This document shows, one piece after another, positions 44,536 through 54,614 of a stretch of DNA of 64,000 nucleotides. Position 1 is the first letter of the stretch. The number at the start of each line of letters is the position of its first letter. Source of the stretch: Euclidia mi (lineage: Eukaryota; Arthropoda; Insecta; Lepidoptera; Erebidae); contig OX123187.2 of NCBI GenBank assembly GCA_944739405.2, positions 77,360,450-77,424,449 on the forward strand, read 5' to 3'. The translations under genes and the position numbers were made by a program. The notes below the pieces were generated by a model. It did not search any database. It was not told the DNA's origin and saw only the letters and a program-made list of their open reading frames with translations.

Positions 44536-45364
44536 TGTAACGTAATACTACACGTATTGCGTTATAATATCTCGCAGGCGCTTAACGCCAGCTTAGCCGT
44601 TCGCAATATTACCTAATATGGTCATGTTCACCAGCCCAAAGCAGTTGTGAGTCATAGATTTATGCCTATATAAGATGGGTGCGCGTTGTAGAATGATCAC
44701 TTTCCCTAGACATCGGAACGCTGCCGCTACACCTCGCGATTATTCTACATTCTACTTCCTATCTACTGTCCCGCTGGGGGTAAGCATATTCTAGTTGTCT
44801 GTGTGCCTATATGTTCTGTCTGTAGTATCTGTGTCTCCTAAGCATAACAGCCGATCTAGGGACAGCCTGTTCCTGACCGGTTGTTGTGTATTCTCTATGC
44901 TGTTTCCAGTTCACCCTACGAGCTCACTGCACCTGTCTTCTTCCTACGGGCTGACGTTCTTCCTACGGGCTACAAGCCACGAGCTGTTGGCGCCGTGCCG
45001 CTACTAGCCAGCTGCCACCCAAGCCTCCGTTCCTGCCTACGAGCTCCTACAGCCAGGCCACGGACGCCTGAGCCTGACCGCTCGACCCACATCGGCTGCA
45101 CCGCCTGAGACCCGCTCAGCCTGAACATCGACCACAGAGCTGCCTGCGCAGCGCACCTTGGCCAGCTCATCGGCGACCCTTCGAGCAGCTACCCTGCGAG
45201 CGTCGGAGAGCAGCAGGAGTCTACACTCCAGCCAGCTCAGGCCAGTGCTTACCTAGTTCGGTCATACTGTATGTAAGCGGTAGTGAGACATAATAAAGAA
45301 CCTGTTCAGCCTAGCAGTGTTTCTCTCGAACCCCGACATATCCTACCTGAGATCCTCCGTCTCA
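44536..45364 (+). repeat. Ty3/Gypsy LTR 3 (829 bp)
   Basis: It shares the two variants that separate LTR 2 from LTR 1 and adds a 2-bp AT insertion near 45340. It is followed by ATTT, the right TSD. Confidence 0.93.
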
Positions 45365-45369
45365 ATTTT

Positions 45370-45850
45370 AGCAAAAGATAAGAATAGGCCGATTTCGATT
45401 AATAACAGTTCGCATGAATAACAGAATTGAGGCTACTAAGTACCTAGCTTAATTGATGCCCTTGTGTATTGCTAATAGCATGTTACAAGATGTTAGGCCT
45501 ATAAGTCTGGCACTAAGTGATAAATCAGTCTTTTCGTAGATTTGACTGCATTAGAGTTGACTGCACGGTTGGCCATAGATGAGAGAATTATCAGATAGAG
45601 CGCATTCGTCCAACTAAGCTTGGCACGTTGACAGCTATGTGTGCGTGACCTTTGGCGACTGGCACTGTACGGACACGCGCGTCTATGTGTGTGTAAAGTT
45701 TCCAGATTATGAATAATCTCCTAGTATTTTGCATATAGTTATGTAATATTCTTATATTCATTTGCGGTTTTGAAAAATTTTCCATGGATTTAATTAATGC
45801 TTTTATAAATACATTTCTTAAATGTAGGTACCGAGTTAAGTTTCAACTAC
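45370..45850. other. Gene-free stretch
   Basis: No supported feature in this flank of the Gypsy array. Confidence 0.35.
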
Positions 45851-45854
45851 TTCG

Positions 45855-46072
45855 TAAATCTGTATATATAAAATCCTTGCGTTACTGACTGACTGACAGA
45901 CAAGCTACAGCCGAAACTACTCGGCGCATGAAGGTGAAATTTAGCATGTATGTTTCTTGGGAACAGTAGGGGTGCACTAAGACGGGATTTCTCGAAATTC
46001 CCACGGGATCGGGCAAAACGAGAAATACGAAAATATGTGCGTGCGAAGCCGCTGGCGTCGATTAGTTGAGAA
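45855..46072 (-). repeat. Repeat family E, inverted copy
   Basis: Plus-strand order: TATATAAAATCCTTGCGTTAC, ACAGCCGAAACTACTCGG, AGCATGTATGTTTCTTGGG and GAAATTCCCACGGGATCGGG, the inverse of 12890-13105. It ends where the 76-bp tandem array starts. Confidence 0.65.
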
Positions 46073-46078
46073 ATAAAT

Positions 46079-46610
46079 AGTATGTATGTACACACGGCAC
46101 CAAGTCAAGCTAAACAGTTGCTGTACGATTTTGATACTTATTCCCTACGCCATAAGTATGTATGTACACACGGCGCCAAGTCAAGCTAAACAGTTGCTGT
46201 ACGATTTTGATACTTATTCCCTACGCCATAAGTATGTATGTACACACGGCGCCAAGTCAAGCTAAACAGTTGCTGTACGATTTTGATACTTATTCCCTAC
46301 GCCATAAGTATGTATGTACAGACGGCGCCAAGTCAAGCTACACAGTTGCTGTACGATTTTGATACTTATTCTCTACGCCATAAGTATGTATGTACACACG
46401 GCACCAAGTCAAGCTAAACAGTTGCTGTACGATTTTGATACTTATTCCCTACGCCATTAGTATGTATGTACACAGGGCGCCAAGTCAAGCTAAACAGTTG
46501 CTGTACGATTTTGATACTTATTCTCTACGCCATAAGTATGTATGTACACACGGCGCCAAGTCAAGCTAAACATTTGCTGTACGATTTTGATACTTATTCT
46601 TTACGCCATA
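46079..46610. repeat. Seven exact-length 76-bp tandem repeats
   Basis: The word AGTATGTATGTACA starts at 46079, 46155, 46231, 46307, 46383, 46459 and 46535, always 76 bp apart. Unit differences are single bases: GGCGCC or GGCACC, CACACGG or CAGACGG or CACAGGG, TTCCC or TTCTC or TTCTT. The unit includes GCCAAGTCAAGCTAAACAG and TGCTGTACGATTTTGATAC. Equal lengths with few substitutions imply recent expansion. 76 is not divisible by three, so open frames pass through different phases. Confidence 0.95.
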
Positions 46611-46619
46611 AGAACGGTG

Positions 46620-47490
46620 CAAAGGTCAAAGTGTATAAGCTTGACGAGTAGCAGGGTGTACACGAATATTTGGATCGTTTGGGGATCGAACTCAAAACAA
46701 TATTATGTAAGGTATATACTAATGGAAATTGAAATTCTATTACTATATTTATGAGAAAGAAGATATATCTACAATATACTTTTATAATACGGTAATGTAT
46801 TTTTCATTAACATGACAATCATTATCACATAATCAATTGACAAGTGCATTTTCCAATGCAATTTCACTCAAGCTACTGTGCTGCTCAGGTATGGGGAGTA
46901 AGGGCACAGATTACTAAATATTTACTTCGTACCAGATACATCACTCACACACAAAACTGAAAATACCTACGCTTTAATCACCTACAAAATCTTAATCATA
47001 ATAGCTGTTGTTCGCAGTGAAGAAAAATGTACCCTAAGTACGCACGGAAAGAGTTGCAGAATGTGTACAAGCGCGTCATCGAACGAAGGCGCTAGGGTTG
47101 TTCTTATTATGATTTTGGTAATAAAACAAATGTTGCGAAATAACCCAATTTTTATTTGCTTAATACCTATATATACACGAGTCAGTTTGTAAATACTTAT
47201 TGCTAATATATTTAATAAAATTAACAATACGTAGGTAGTCAATAAGTAGTATGTTATAAAAGAAATAAAATTTATAATAATCGTACGTAGTAGGCCTATT
47301 TCCGTTTATCGGGCACAATACCAGACAATACAGTAAGTACCTTCGTAAATAAGATTCTGACATTAAGTAGATCTTATTTTATAAAAACAACATTTATATT
47401 TATTTCTAATAACCTAAAGTTATCAATTTACGAACATTTACATACCTAGTATTTCCTTTCTTACCTTTGTTCTAAATAAAATAAATAGTG
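46620..47490. other. Gene-free stretch
   Basis: A possible SINE A core scrap (GCCTATTTCCGTTTATCGGG near 47292) is the only repeat trace. No coding signal is supported. Confidence 0.35.
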
Positions 47491-47551
47491 TCAATTTGTA
47501 GATGAAATTTGATATATGTAAGTACCGACTTATATCCAATCGTATACAATT

Positions 47552-47765
47552 ACTTACTATATAAATCATAGTTTGTCCTTCGGCAATGAAAAAACCAGTT
47601 TTCATATTTTGTTGTGTGCCTTTAACACCCATCCACTGCACATTAACTTCGTGGTTTCGGCATTTATATAAGAAAGCGCGGGAAACGTGCCGTGCGTACA
47701 CGCTGCTGGGCGTGCGCCGCGGCGGCCCTCTGTCGTTTGTACTGACGGCAGTACACGAATTGGTA
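47552..47765 (-). other. Candidate host exon (unrecognised)
   Basis: On the minus strand an open frame from about 47765 reads through RHVSRAFLYKCRNHEVNVQW, MGVKGTQQNMKTGFFIAEGQ and TMIYI, and is followed at once by GTAAGT, a consensus 5' splice site. A possible acceptor (CCGTCAG) lies near 47740. The protein is not low-complexity and matches none of the TE families here, but I do not recognise it. The opposite strand is also open (to a GTAGGT), which weakens the call. Confidence 0.25.
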
Positions 47766-47799
47766 GGTATTTATCGCGCGAATTTGAGCCAGTGACGGG

Positions 47800-49300
47800 G
47801 GCCTGGTAAGGGGCAGTTCACAAAACTTAGAAACCAACATTCGTCCGAAACCTGTCAGGCTACACGTCCATATTTAAAGGACAAGTGAGTCGCCAAAAAG
47901 TAATAGTATTCTGTAGTGCGTAAGATATCAGTAATTTTTGAATGACTTATTTATGAAAATATGGCCATAAAGAACAATCAGATTCCGAACAATTTGGAAG
48001 CAATTTGTATATCAAAAATATAAAATATTTTGCCCGTACAGGAATTGGACTTACAACTCTCACCACAGTGCTTAACGACAAGGCGATTGCTGCTGACAGA
48101 AAACGAATACTAATATTATCATTTGATAATAAAATATCATATGAGGATCACTTAATACGGTTTATAAAGTAAGCTGACATTGAGTGCAGTAATTAGTAGA
48201 AGGAATATTAAAAAAGTAACTGAAATTTTAAGAACATTGCAACATCAAACAAACATAATACCTATCTAGACTTGGAACCTAATGTTCAAAGAAGAATCTT
48301 GAAATATTCGGCCCGTGATACGATCGTACCACGTCTCTTTATCAGAAGAGACATTATAACTAGAAAATGTAATGTAAATTGCAGAGTAAATAAACTTATT
48401 TACATTTTTATGTTGGTACTAGTTATTCAACGTTGCTTTATGGCGGTCTCCGCAAGCGATAAGATGTTCTAGTCTTAAAAATCTCATTAACCTACCATAA
48501 TTTTCCATTAAAGTTAATCATGATATAAATAATCTTAAAATGCTCCATACACAATTCATGAAAAAGCATTTTTACATTCATTTCTTGAAACGAATAGCAT
48601 TGCGTCATTTCCAGCCAAGTTTATGACCAAGGACATTAAAATGTGTTTTTTACAATTCAACGTAAAATATGAAGTTATGGCAGTAATATTTTTGTTATTA
48701 AATAAAAATGTCAAGGAGCATACCTTTCACTTAGAATTGTTTTACACCCTTTCAGGGTTTCATTCGCTTTTTCTTTGAGATCATTTACCTCCCTAGAGAA
48801 GGATAGAATATGTCATTAGAGGCACAGATGGCATATTTCTTCAAAAATTTTTTTGTTTTACGCACTATCAAAGACCAAATTCTATTATAAAATTCAAAGC
48901 ATAAACGCGATAAACTTTTACATCTTAGATCTTAAAAGAAATTAGGGACAACATAATTATTTTAAGGCATGTATTTAATGCAGCATCTAAGTAAAACGAA
49001 TACAAGTATCAAAAATAATTAGAGTGGGTACCATAATTATATAATGGGTTGGCAGCTAATAAGGAGTATCGTAATAAGTAAAAGTTTGCATATTATTATG
49101 TCAGTTATAAGTTATAAGCTTCGTTTTAATTTAAACTAGCAGTTATTTTCTTTTGCAACTGAATTAGTATCTAAGCGGAAACTTGATGATCAATAAAAAA
49201 TAGAAAATGGGCATTCATAAATAATACAAATTTCAATATTTGGCTAAATTAAATATCTTAAATGAAGTGTTTCATATAAGTAAATAAGACGCTTCAGTCT
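47800..49300. other. Gene-free AT-rich stretch
   Basis: GCGGTCTCCGCAAGCG near 48440 resembles scraps of LINE 3' UTRs. Nothing else. Confidence 0.35.
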
Positions 49301-49304
49301 TTTA

Positions 49305-49380
49305 AGCCAAGTTGAGGGAGCCCTGCTTCGCTGGGCTCCTATTTTTGGGTACTGGGTCACAAGAAAACCTAACATAACCT
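49305..49380. repeat. Short interspersed repeat, copy 2
   Basis: AAGTTGAGGGAGCCC and GGGTCACAAGAAAACCTAAC match 10482-10540. It abuts the SINE tail at 49381. Confidence 0.5.
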
Positions 49381-49640
49381 CATCATCATCATCAGCCTTT
49401 AACAGTCCACTGCTGGACTAGGCCTCTCCTTTGAAAGGAGGAATTAGCCTACTATACCACGCTGGCCAAACGGATTGGTATAGGGTTTGTATCAAGTTTT
49501 CCTTCTCTTACAGTGCTGTTGTCTGCACAGTATGCTCCCTCTGCCGGTTCTTACGACACCCATGGGATGATATGGGGTGGTGACATTCCGTATTCTTAAT
49601 CCGTCACCACACGGAAGAACATAACATAACCTACTACTAA
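49381..49640 (-). mobile_element. RTE-tailed SINE-like element
   Basis: The plus-strand left edge is (CAT)n then CAGCCTTTAACAGTCCACTG CTGGACTAGGCC, the inverse RTE 3' tail. The body (CACGCTGGCCAAACGGATTG) parallels 50960-51290. No tRNA head is visible at the right end. Confidence 0.65.
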
Positions 49641-50067
49641 CATTTTTAGCCGCCAAGTCATTATTTATAGCTCCTCGGCTAATATTTCAATTGACTTGTA
49701 TAGTTTATTTGCTACCTAAACGCAGCTGCTAGTTGTAAGTTTTTATAACACCCTTAGTTTTGAATCTTATTTAAAATAATAGTCGCGAAAATATTTAATC
49801 GCTAGCAAGTTACTTTATCAGTTGCAAACATTTAGTCATCTTTTAAGATAATAGTCACTTGTAAAATAATAAGCTTTATTTTAAATAGAGGTTATATGTA
49901 CTTCATATATTTTAACAATTTATTCAATTTAAAGTTTCTTCCAACCTTTAACGAGCTTAAAACCATCACTATCAAAATCCTTTTATTTTTCACATCTTAA
50001 CTAAAGTTTTACATCTAGTGCCCATCTCACGAAAAATCATAATATATTTCGCACAAAGTGGTCTCGT

Positions 50068-50336
50068 TTTTTTATGGTAATAAGCGGCAAACGAGCAGAC
50101 GGATTGCCTGATGGTTAGCAATTACCACCGCCCATGGACACAAGCAACACCACAGAAGTCACAAGTGCGTTGTCGCCCCTTCGGGTTGGGAAAAGGGATA
50201 GGATGAGGAGTGGGATCAGGGAGAAGGGATAGGGGATAGGGCCTCCGGCACTCTCACTCACCGAACGAAACGCAACAGTTTAGGTACTGTTACTTTACGT
50301 CGATTTTCTGTGAGAGGGTCGTACTTTCCCGGTCGA
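50068..50336 (+). repeat. Interspersed repeat family D, copy 2
   Basis: It matches 28413-28680 in the same orientation from TATGGTAATAAGCGGCAAAC to CCCGGTCGAG and then diverges, so the right end is shorter. Confidence 0.75.
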
Positions 50337-50529
50337 GTTACACACATCACTTGGAGAGCATCTCAATTTAAATAAAAATTAAAAAGCGGCAACTAGGACA
50401 TGGTTGACATGTAACAAGATTAAGTGTCGCCGTTTCCGTCTCCTAACAACCAAGTGCTTTTGAATATTTACCGTCTAGCATGAACTGTTTGCACAGAACT
50501 AACAGAGCAACGTTTGATTATTTTACATT

Positions 50530-50800
50530 CTCACGACTGTATCCTCGAAGGGGTTAGCAGAAGTGTAATGTTACCCCACTTTTTGCCATGATATGAATTT
50601 GTAGGCCCACGTAATAGGGGCTAGTTTGTCCTATTATAATTGCCGTTACCGGGCACATCACCAGACTATGTGCTGCTATTGAGAATTTGTAAAAACCCAG
50701 TCACGCTTTTGCATGACCTGGGAGTCGAACCTGGGACCTCCCGATCTGATCTGACCTGATCAGATGCATACGCTATCCACTGGATCACGGAGGCAGTCAA
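50530..50800 (-). mobile_element. SINE family A
   Basis: Minus-strand head near 50795 (CTCCGTGATCCAGTGGATAG, A box) and B box (plus strand GGGAGTCGAACCTGGG near 50730). The core has GCCGTTACCGGGCACATCAC (plus strand). A small local repeat (GATCTGATCTGACCTGATC) sits near 50745. Confidence 0.82.
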
Positions 50801-50959
50801 ACGCTTGTTAGAAACTAGAATCCATTAATTCAAGTGTGTATTTAATTCGATATCTCTCTGTCGTAATTACATAAATGCGCGCTTAGATACGAGTAATTCT
50901 GTTCCCACGTATGTATTCGCAATAGGAATGCTTTAATACAGATTCAGTGATCAATAACA

Positions 50960-51290
50960 TTTTTCTTTCATCATTATCATCAGCCCTCTATACTCTTCCA
51001 CTGCTGGGCACGGGCCTCTTCTCATTATGAGAAGGGTCTGGCCATAGTCCACCACGCTGGCCAAGTGCGGATTGGCAGACTTCACATGTCTTTCGAGAAC
51101 ATTATGGAGAAATCTCAGACATGCAGGTTTCCTCACGATGTTTTCCTTCACCGTTTTAGCAAGCGATAATGAACAATTTAATACGCACACAACTCCGAAA
51201 AGTCATTGGTGCGCGCCGTGGATTCGAACCCGAGACCCTCTGCGTAGCAGTCTGTACGTCACTCCTCTAGGATATCGCCGCTTCTTGGGT
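50960..51290 (-). mobile_element. SINE family B, intact structure
   Basis: The head at the right has B box GGTTCGAATCC (plus strand GGATTCGAACC near 51219). The minus-strand body includes CGGTGAAGGAAAACATCGTG and CACTTGGCCAGCGTGGTGGA, and the tail has GTGCCCAGCAGTGG then GGGCTGATGATAATGATG at the left edge. This tail is shared with RTE 3' ends. It has the same design as the split copy at 59785-60931. Confidence 0.85.
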
Positions 51291-51299
51291 TTTTCTTTC

Positions 51300-51985
51300 A
51301 CTGCACGAATAATAGAGAAATATTTTAAGCGGCCACCTCCTGTGCTGATTGAATGATGAATTGTGTAAAACTAGAAGTAATCTAAATCAATTGCTTAATA
51401 TCGTGACCTCATCGGTGACATCTGGAGGATAACAAACGGAATATGAATGCTGCAGGTGAACGAGGGTCGGCGATAAATGCCACAGATATTCTTTTATGTC
51501 GATTCATTTGACACGCCGTTAACTCACCCAGCCCTGTCAGCTTACAATGCTTCTAGATTCTGCCCCACTTTGGTGCGATGTTTTGTAAGTATGTAGCAAG
51601 CTGCGTAATTTATTTTAGGTTTTTTTAAAATTTGATGAGGGTGGGATTTAGTGTCGATTAGTGATATCTCTTCAATTGTTCCATCAAAAGTTTTCGTACA
51701 ATTTCAAATTATGCCGCAGAAACTGGACCCTACATTCGCACCGTTTACTAAATTACGACAAAAACAATTCCTTACATGTAACTGCCTTAAACAGCTTAAC
51801 ACCCGATAAACCGATACTTCAAATATTTTCACAATAAATGTCAAGGGGCACATTAAACTATCTCATGAATAAATCATAGACGTCGTAGTTTAAATTCCAC
51901 AACTGCAATCATAAACGTAACCTTGTATTGAAAATAATCTTGTATCTGAGATCTTAAGCATATTATCTTATTTCCTATCTATTTA
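51300..51985. other. Gene-free stretch
   Basis: No supported feature. Confidence 0.35.
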
Positions 51986-51989
51986 AAAA

Positions 51990-52275
51990 GGACTGTCTCC
52001 TTGGTCCAGTGGATAGCGTACCTATGCGACTACTGATCGGAGGTCCTGGGTTCGATTCCTGGGTCGGGCAAAAGTGTTACTGGGTTTTTCCAAATTCTCA
52101 GTTGCAGCACGGAGTCTGGTGATGTGCCCGGTAACGGCAATAGGCTCGCCCATTGCTACGTGAAACCATCGATATATATGTACTAAACGTGGAATCTATA
52201 CATTCATGGCGAAGTGTGGGTGTAATATTACAGCTCTGAATACCCCTTCTGGGATACAGGTGTGAGACTATAAAA
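51990..52275 (+). mobile_element. SINE family A, reference copy
   Basis: A box TGGTCCAGTGG at 52002-52012 and B box GGTTCGATTCC at 52049-52059 are both consensus, 36 bp apart as in a tRNA. The core (GATGTGCCCGGTAACGGCAA, GGCTCGCCC) and tail (CTCTGAATACCCCTTCTGGG, then ACAGGTGTGAGACTAT) follow. The tail parallels the last codons of the CATA-tail LINE. Confidence 0.88.
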
Positions 52276-52439
52276 ATAAATTAAAAATAAGAACATATTT
52301 TGAAAAGGTAAATATATAGATAGAAAATAACAAAATATGAAAGTAGTACGATAGTTTAATGGATATAAATCAGACTGGCATGCGAAATTAATAATGTGTG
52401 TAATGGAAGGGAAAATAATACGTATTCAGTCAAAGGAAG

Positions 52440-52500
52440 GAAGCCGGAGTCTGCTTTATATACTGACTAGATGTCAGTATATAAAGCAGACTCCGGCTTC
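52440..52500. repeat. 28-bp inverted repeat, 5-bp spacer
   Basis: 52440-52467 (GAAGCCGGAGTCTGCTTTAT onward) and 52473-52500 are perfect reverse complements around TAGAT. It sits just 5' of the LINE C-terminal fragment, similar in form to the snap-back repeat in the RTE at 10922-10985. Confidence 0.93.
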
Positions 52501-52570
52501 CCGATAAAAAGGACAGCACAAGAAGACAATGATTGCTTTAGATATTTGCAATATAATTTCTACCTAATCT

Positions 52571-52890
52571 ATGTGCGGAGTGAGGCTGATAGATAAAGTG
52601 AAAAACATTGTGATACATGAGAAGTGTAGTCTTAAAGAAGATGTAGTGACAAGAATTGAAAAAGAAATGTTGCGATGGTTTGGACATTTGGAACAGATGG
52701 ATGAAAGAAGAAATACGAAAGAAGTGTATCGTGTAAGAATGAATGGAGATGTCGGTAGGATGTGCCCAAGACGGACGTACGCCGACCAAATAGGTCACGT
52801 ACAAAAAGGGCAAAATTAAAAGCACCCATAACCGGCGAGCATGTATGATGTGTTTGAACCGGAGCATTTGGCGTTCCATGGCTACCCCAA
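52571..52890 (+). pseudogene. CATA-tail LINE, longer RT C-terminal fragment
   Basis: The open frame 52571-52819 encodes GVRLIDKVKNIVIHEKCSLK, VVTRIEKEMLRWFGHLEQMD and RMNGDVGRMCPRRTYADQIG, then a stop. Degraded codons carry on with a CMKRV-like and a WRSVV-like block to about 52890, where the foldback sequence begins. It extends the family upstream of the other copies; RWFGHLEQMD is a common LINE C-terminal motif. Confidence 0.82.
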
Positions 52891-52898
52891 TTAGGCGG

Positions 52899-52962
52899 GT
52901 CCACACAGACCGAGCAGCCTCGCGCGGAAAATGCTTCGCGAGGCTGCTCGGTCTGTGTGGAC
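52899..52962. repeat. GC-rich hairpin 1 (26-bp arms)
   Basis: 52899-52924 and 52937-52962 are perfect reverse complements (GTCCACACAGACCGAGCAGC start) with a 12-base loop. Confidence 0.95.
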
Positions 52963-53034
52963 GTGGCTCGGTCGAGGAAAGCGCACGGCAGCCACGGCCG
53001 GCCGCACGCGTGCGCCCGAGCTACCGAATTAGAC

Positions 53035-53101
53035 ACGTCCACACAGAGCGCGCAGCCTCGCGAGGAATTGGCGCGCGAGGCTGCGCGCTCTGTGTGGACG
53101 T
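53035..53101. repeat. GC-rich hairpin 2 (28-bp arms)
   Basis: 53035-53062 and 53074-53101 are perfect reverse complements (ACGTCCACACAGAGCGCGCA start) with an 11-base loop. It is a sequence variant of hairpin 1. Confidence 0.95.
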
Positions 53102-53281
53102 ACCCCGGCCGAGGCAAGCGCGTGTGCCGCCGCGGGTGAGCGACCGAGCGGCCGAGACATCGAGTTTGGTTTTTTGTTTTGCCGTGGTCTGTACGCTGTT
53201 TCGTGCCTCGCTCGAACATAAGAATCCCTACTAATAATATAAATTCGCAAGTGTGTTTGTATGTTGGACATTTTTGTTTAT

Positions 53282-53495
53282 AGACTCACGTCTGTATCCG
53301 CGTAAGGATAGGCAGAGTTGTAATATTATTACATCCACATTTCACCATGAAATATTTAGGTCCCACGTACGACTCCGTGCTGCTTCTGAGAATTCGGGAA
53401 AACCCAGTAACACTTTTGCCCGACCCGGGAATCGAACCCGGAACCTCCGCTCAGCAGTCGCATACCCTATCCTTTGGTCACTGAATGACGCAGGA
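53282..53495 (-). mobile_element. SINE family A, internal deletion
   Basis: Plus strand: GACTCACGTCTGTATCCGCG tail inverse, a core shortened at GGTCCCACGTACGACTCC (the GCGAGCCTATTGCC block is lost), and B box inverse GGGAATCGAACCCGG near 53428. Confidence 0.8.
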
Positions 53496-53656
53496 TACAT
53501 TCATCATAACATTCTCATCTTTGACGCTATTTATTGTACGAATAATAATCCTTCAGTCTGTGCTTCGGTTACAGTATCCGTGCCTACAGACATTCATTTC
53601 CTATAATTCATTCTATATTTTCTTCCAGGTCTACCTATTCCATCCTTAAGGTATAA

Positions 53657-53935
53657 CAATAATCGACGAACGGTTGGCAAAGCGGGAGTGTAAGCGACTA
53701 CAACGCCGAAGGTCGCGGGTTCGATTCCCGCTCATGTCAAACATTTGTGTGCATGAACATGAATGTTTGTCTTGGTCTGGGTGTTTCTATGTAGGTATAT
53801 ATTTACAAAAAGTAAATATAAGTAAATATGTATATTATGGCCCATTATTACCATTGTCTAGTACCCAAATTAGGTACAGCAATTGGCGTCAGTCAGGCAG
53901 CCGGCTAGTAAAAACACATGCCACAACCACATTGC
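53657..53935 (+). mobile_element. SINE family C
   Basis: The tRNA-like head has B box GGTTCGATTCC at 53718-53728 (perfect consensus). The body has TTTGTGTGCATGAACATGAA, GTCTTGGTCTGGGTGTTTC, and an end ACCCAAATTAGGTACAGC. It matches the interrupted copy at 873-1345. Confidence 0.8.
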
Positions 53936-53999
53936 AGTATGACCATTTCCAAGTACTATATTTATAAACAAAATTTTAAAATAAGAGAGAGGAGAGACC

Positions 54000-54570
54000 A
54001 ACAATCTCACATTGATACGTAGACCGATAGATGGCAAATGTACTATTTCACTCTAATTCACAAGTCGACAATTTGATACATGCGCAATAATACATAACAG
54101 ATTGTCAACTATATTTTCATGTTCTGAATTCAAATTTAACTCGCGCGACACAACTCGTCAGACTAATGTGGACGCGCCACTGTCTGTCGTAAAGCGTCAG
54201 ACGCGCGTATGCGCAATGGACGACGAACTAATTGACTTCCTTTTTATAATATTATTCTTATACAGTACCTATAGATGAGCTAATTGAATACGAAATAATA
54301 TAATCCTATGTAAATAATTTATGGATATGATTGGATATCTACTTAATCTGAATCGGATAATTCATCAAAAACATTGCGAAAGTGTGGACTCCACGAGAGT
54401 CAAGACAGAACTGATTTAAAATTGCGTCAGATCGCGACAGACGGCGACGGACAAATGTGAACGGTAAGTAATTACGACAGAGACCGTCACGAGGAATCAC
54501 GCCAGGTAAATGTGAACGCAGCTTTATTCTATGGCCTCGCTCGTTCGGGGACCGTTTCCTCACGCGGCAA
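54000..54570. other. Non-coding stretch inside the foldback segment
   Basis: Words such as GTCAGACGCG, GCGACAGACGGCGACGG and AATGTGAACGCAGC suggest remnants of another small DNA element, but no matched ends were found. Confidence 0.3.
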
Positions 54571-54614
54571 ATGCCTCGCGAGGCTGCTCGCTCTGTGTGG
54601 ACCCACCTAATGGG

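Larger units (their letters stand above)
40250..45364 (+). mobile_element. Ty3/Gypsy three-LTR tandem array (LTR-int-LTR-int-LTR)
   Basis: Three LTRs (40250-41076, 42393-43219, 44536-45364) enclose two 1316-bp internal regions with an exact period of 2143 bp. ATTT lies at 40246-40249 and 45365-45368 outside the array only. I saw very few differences: LTR1 has AAGGCAG and AATGGTCAC where LTR2 and LTR3 have AAAGCAG and AATGATCAC; internal 1 has CCTAACC against CCTGACC; LTR3 has a 2-bp AT insertion near 45340. The array is non-autonomous: RT, RNase H, protease and most of integrase are deleted. Confidence 0.95.
52894..54607. mobile_element. Foldback-like segment with inverted ends and hairpins
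   Basis: The left end GGCGGGTCCACACAGACCGA and following GCAGCCTCGCG pair with the right end at 54577-54607 (reverse complement GGTGGGTCCACACAGAGCGA). TA is adjacent on both sides. Two strong hairpins and two SINEs (53282, 53657) lie inside. It may be one MITE/foldback element that received SINEs, or two related elements in inverse order. Confidence 0.5.

Noticed and set aside
51990..52065. Functional tRNA gene at consensus A and B boxes
   Set aside because: No complete cloverleaf or acceptor pairing; the sequence continues as a SINE body found in several copies.
52632..53219. 195-codon minus-strand frame and its plus-strand partner
   Set aside because: It runs through antisense LINE and perfect GC-rich hairpins, so open frames on both strands are expected.
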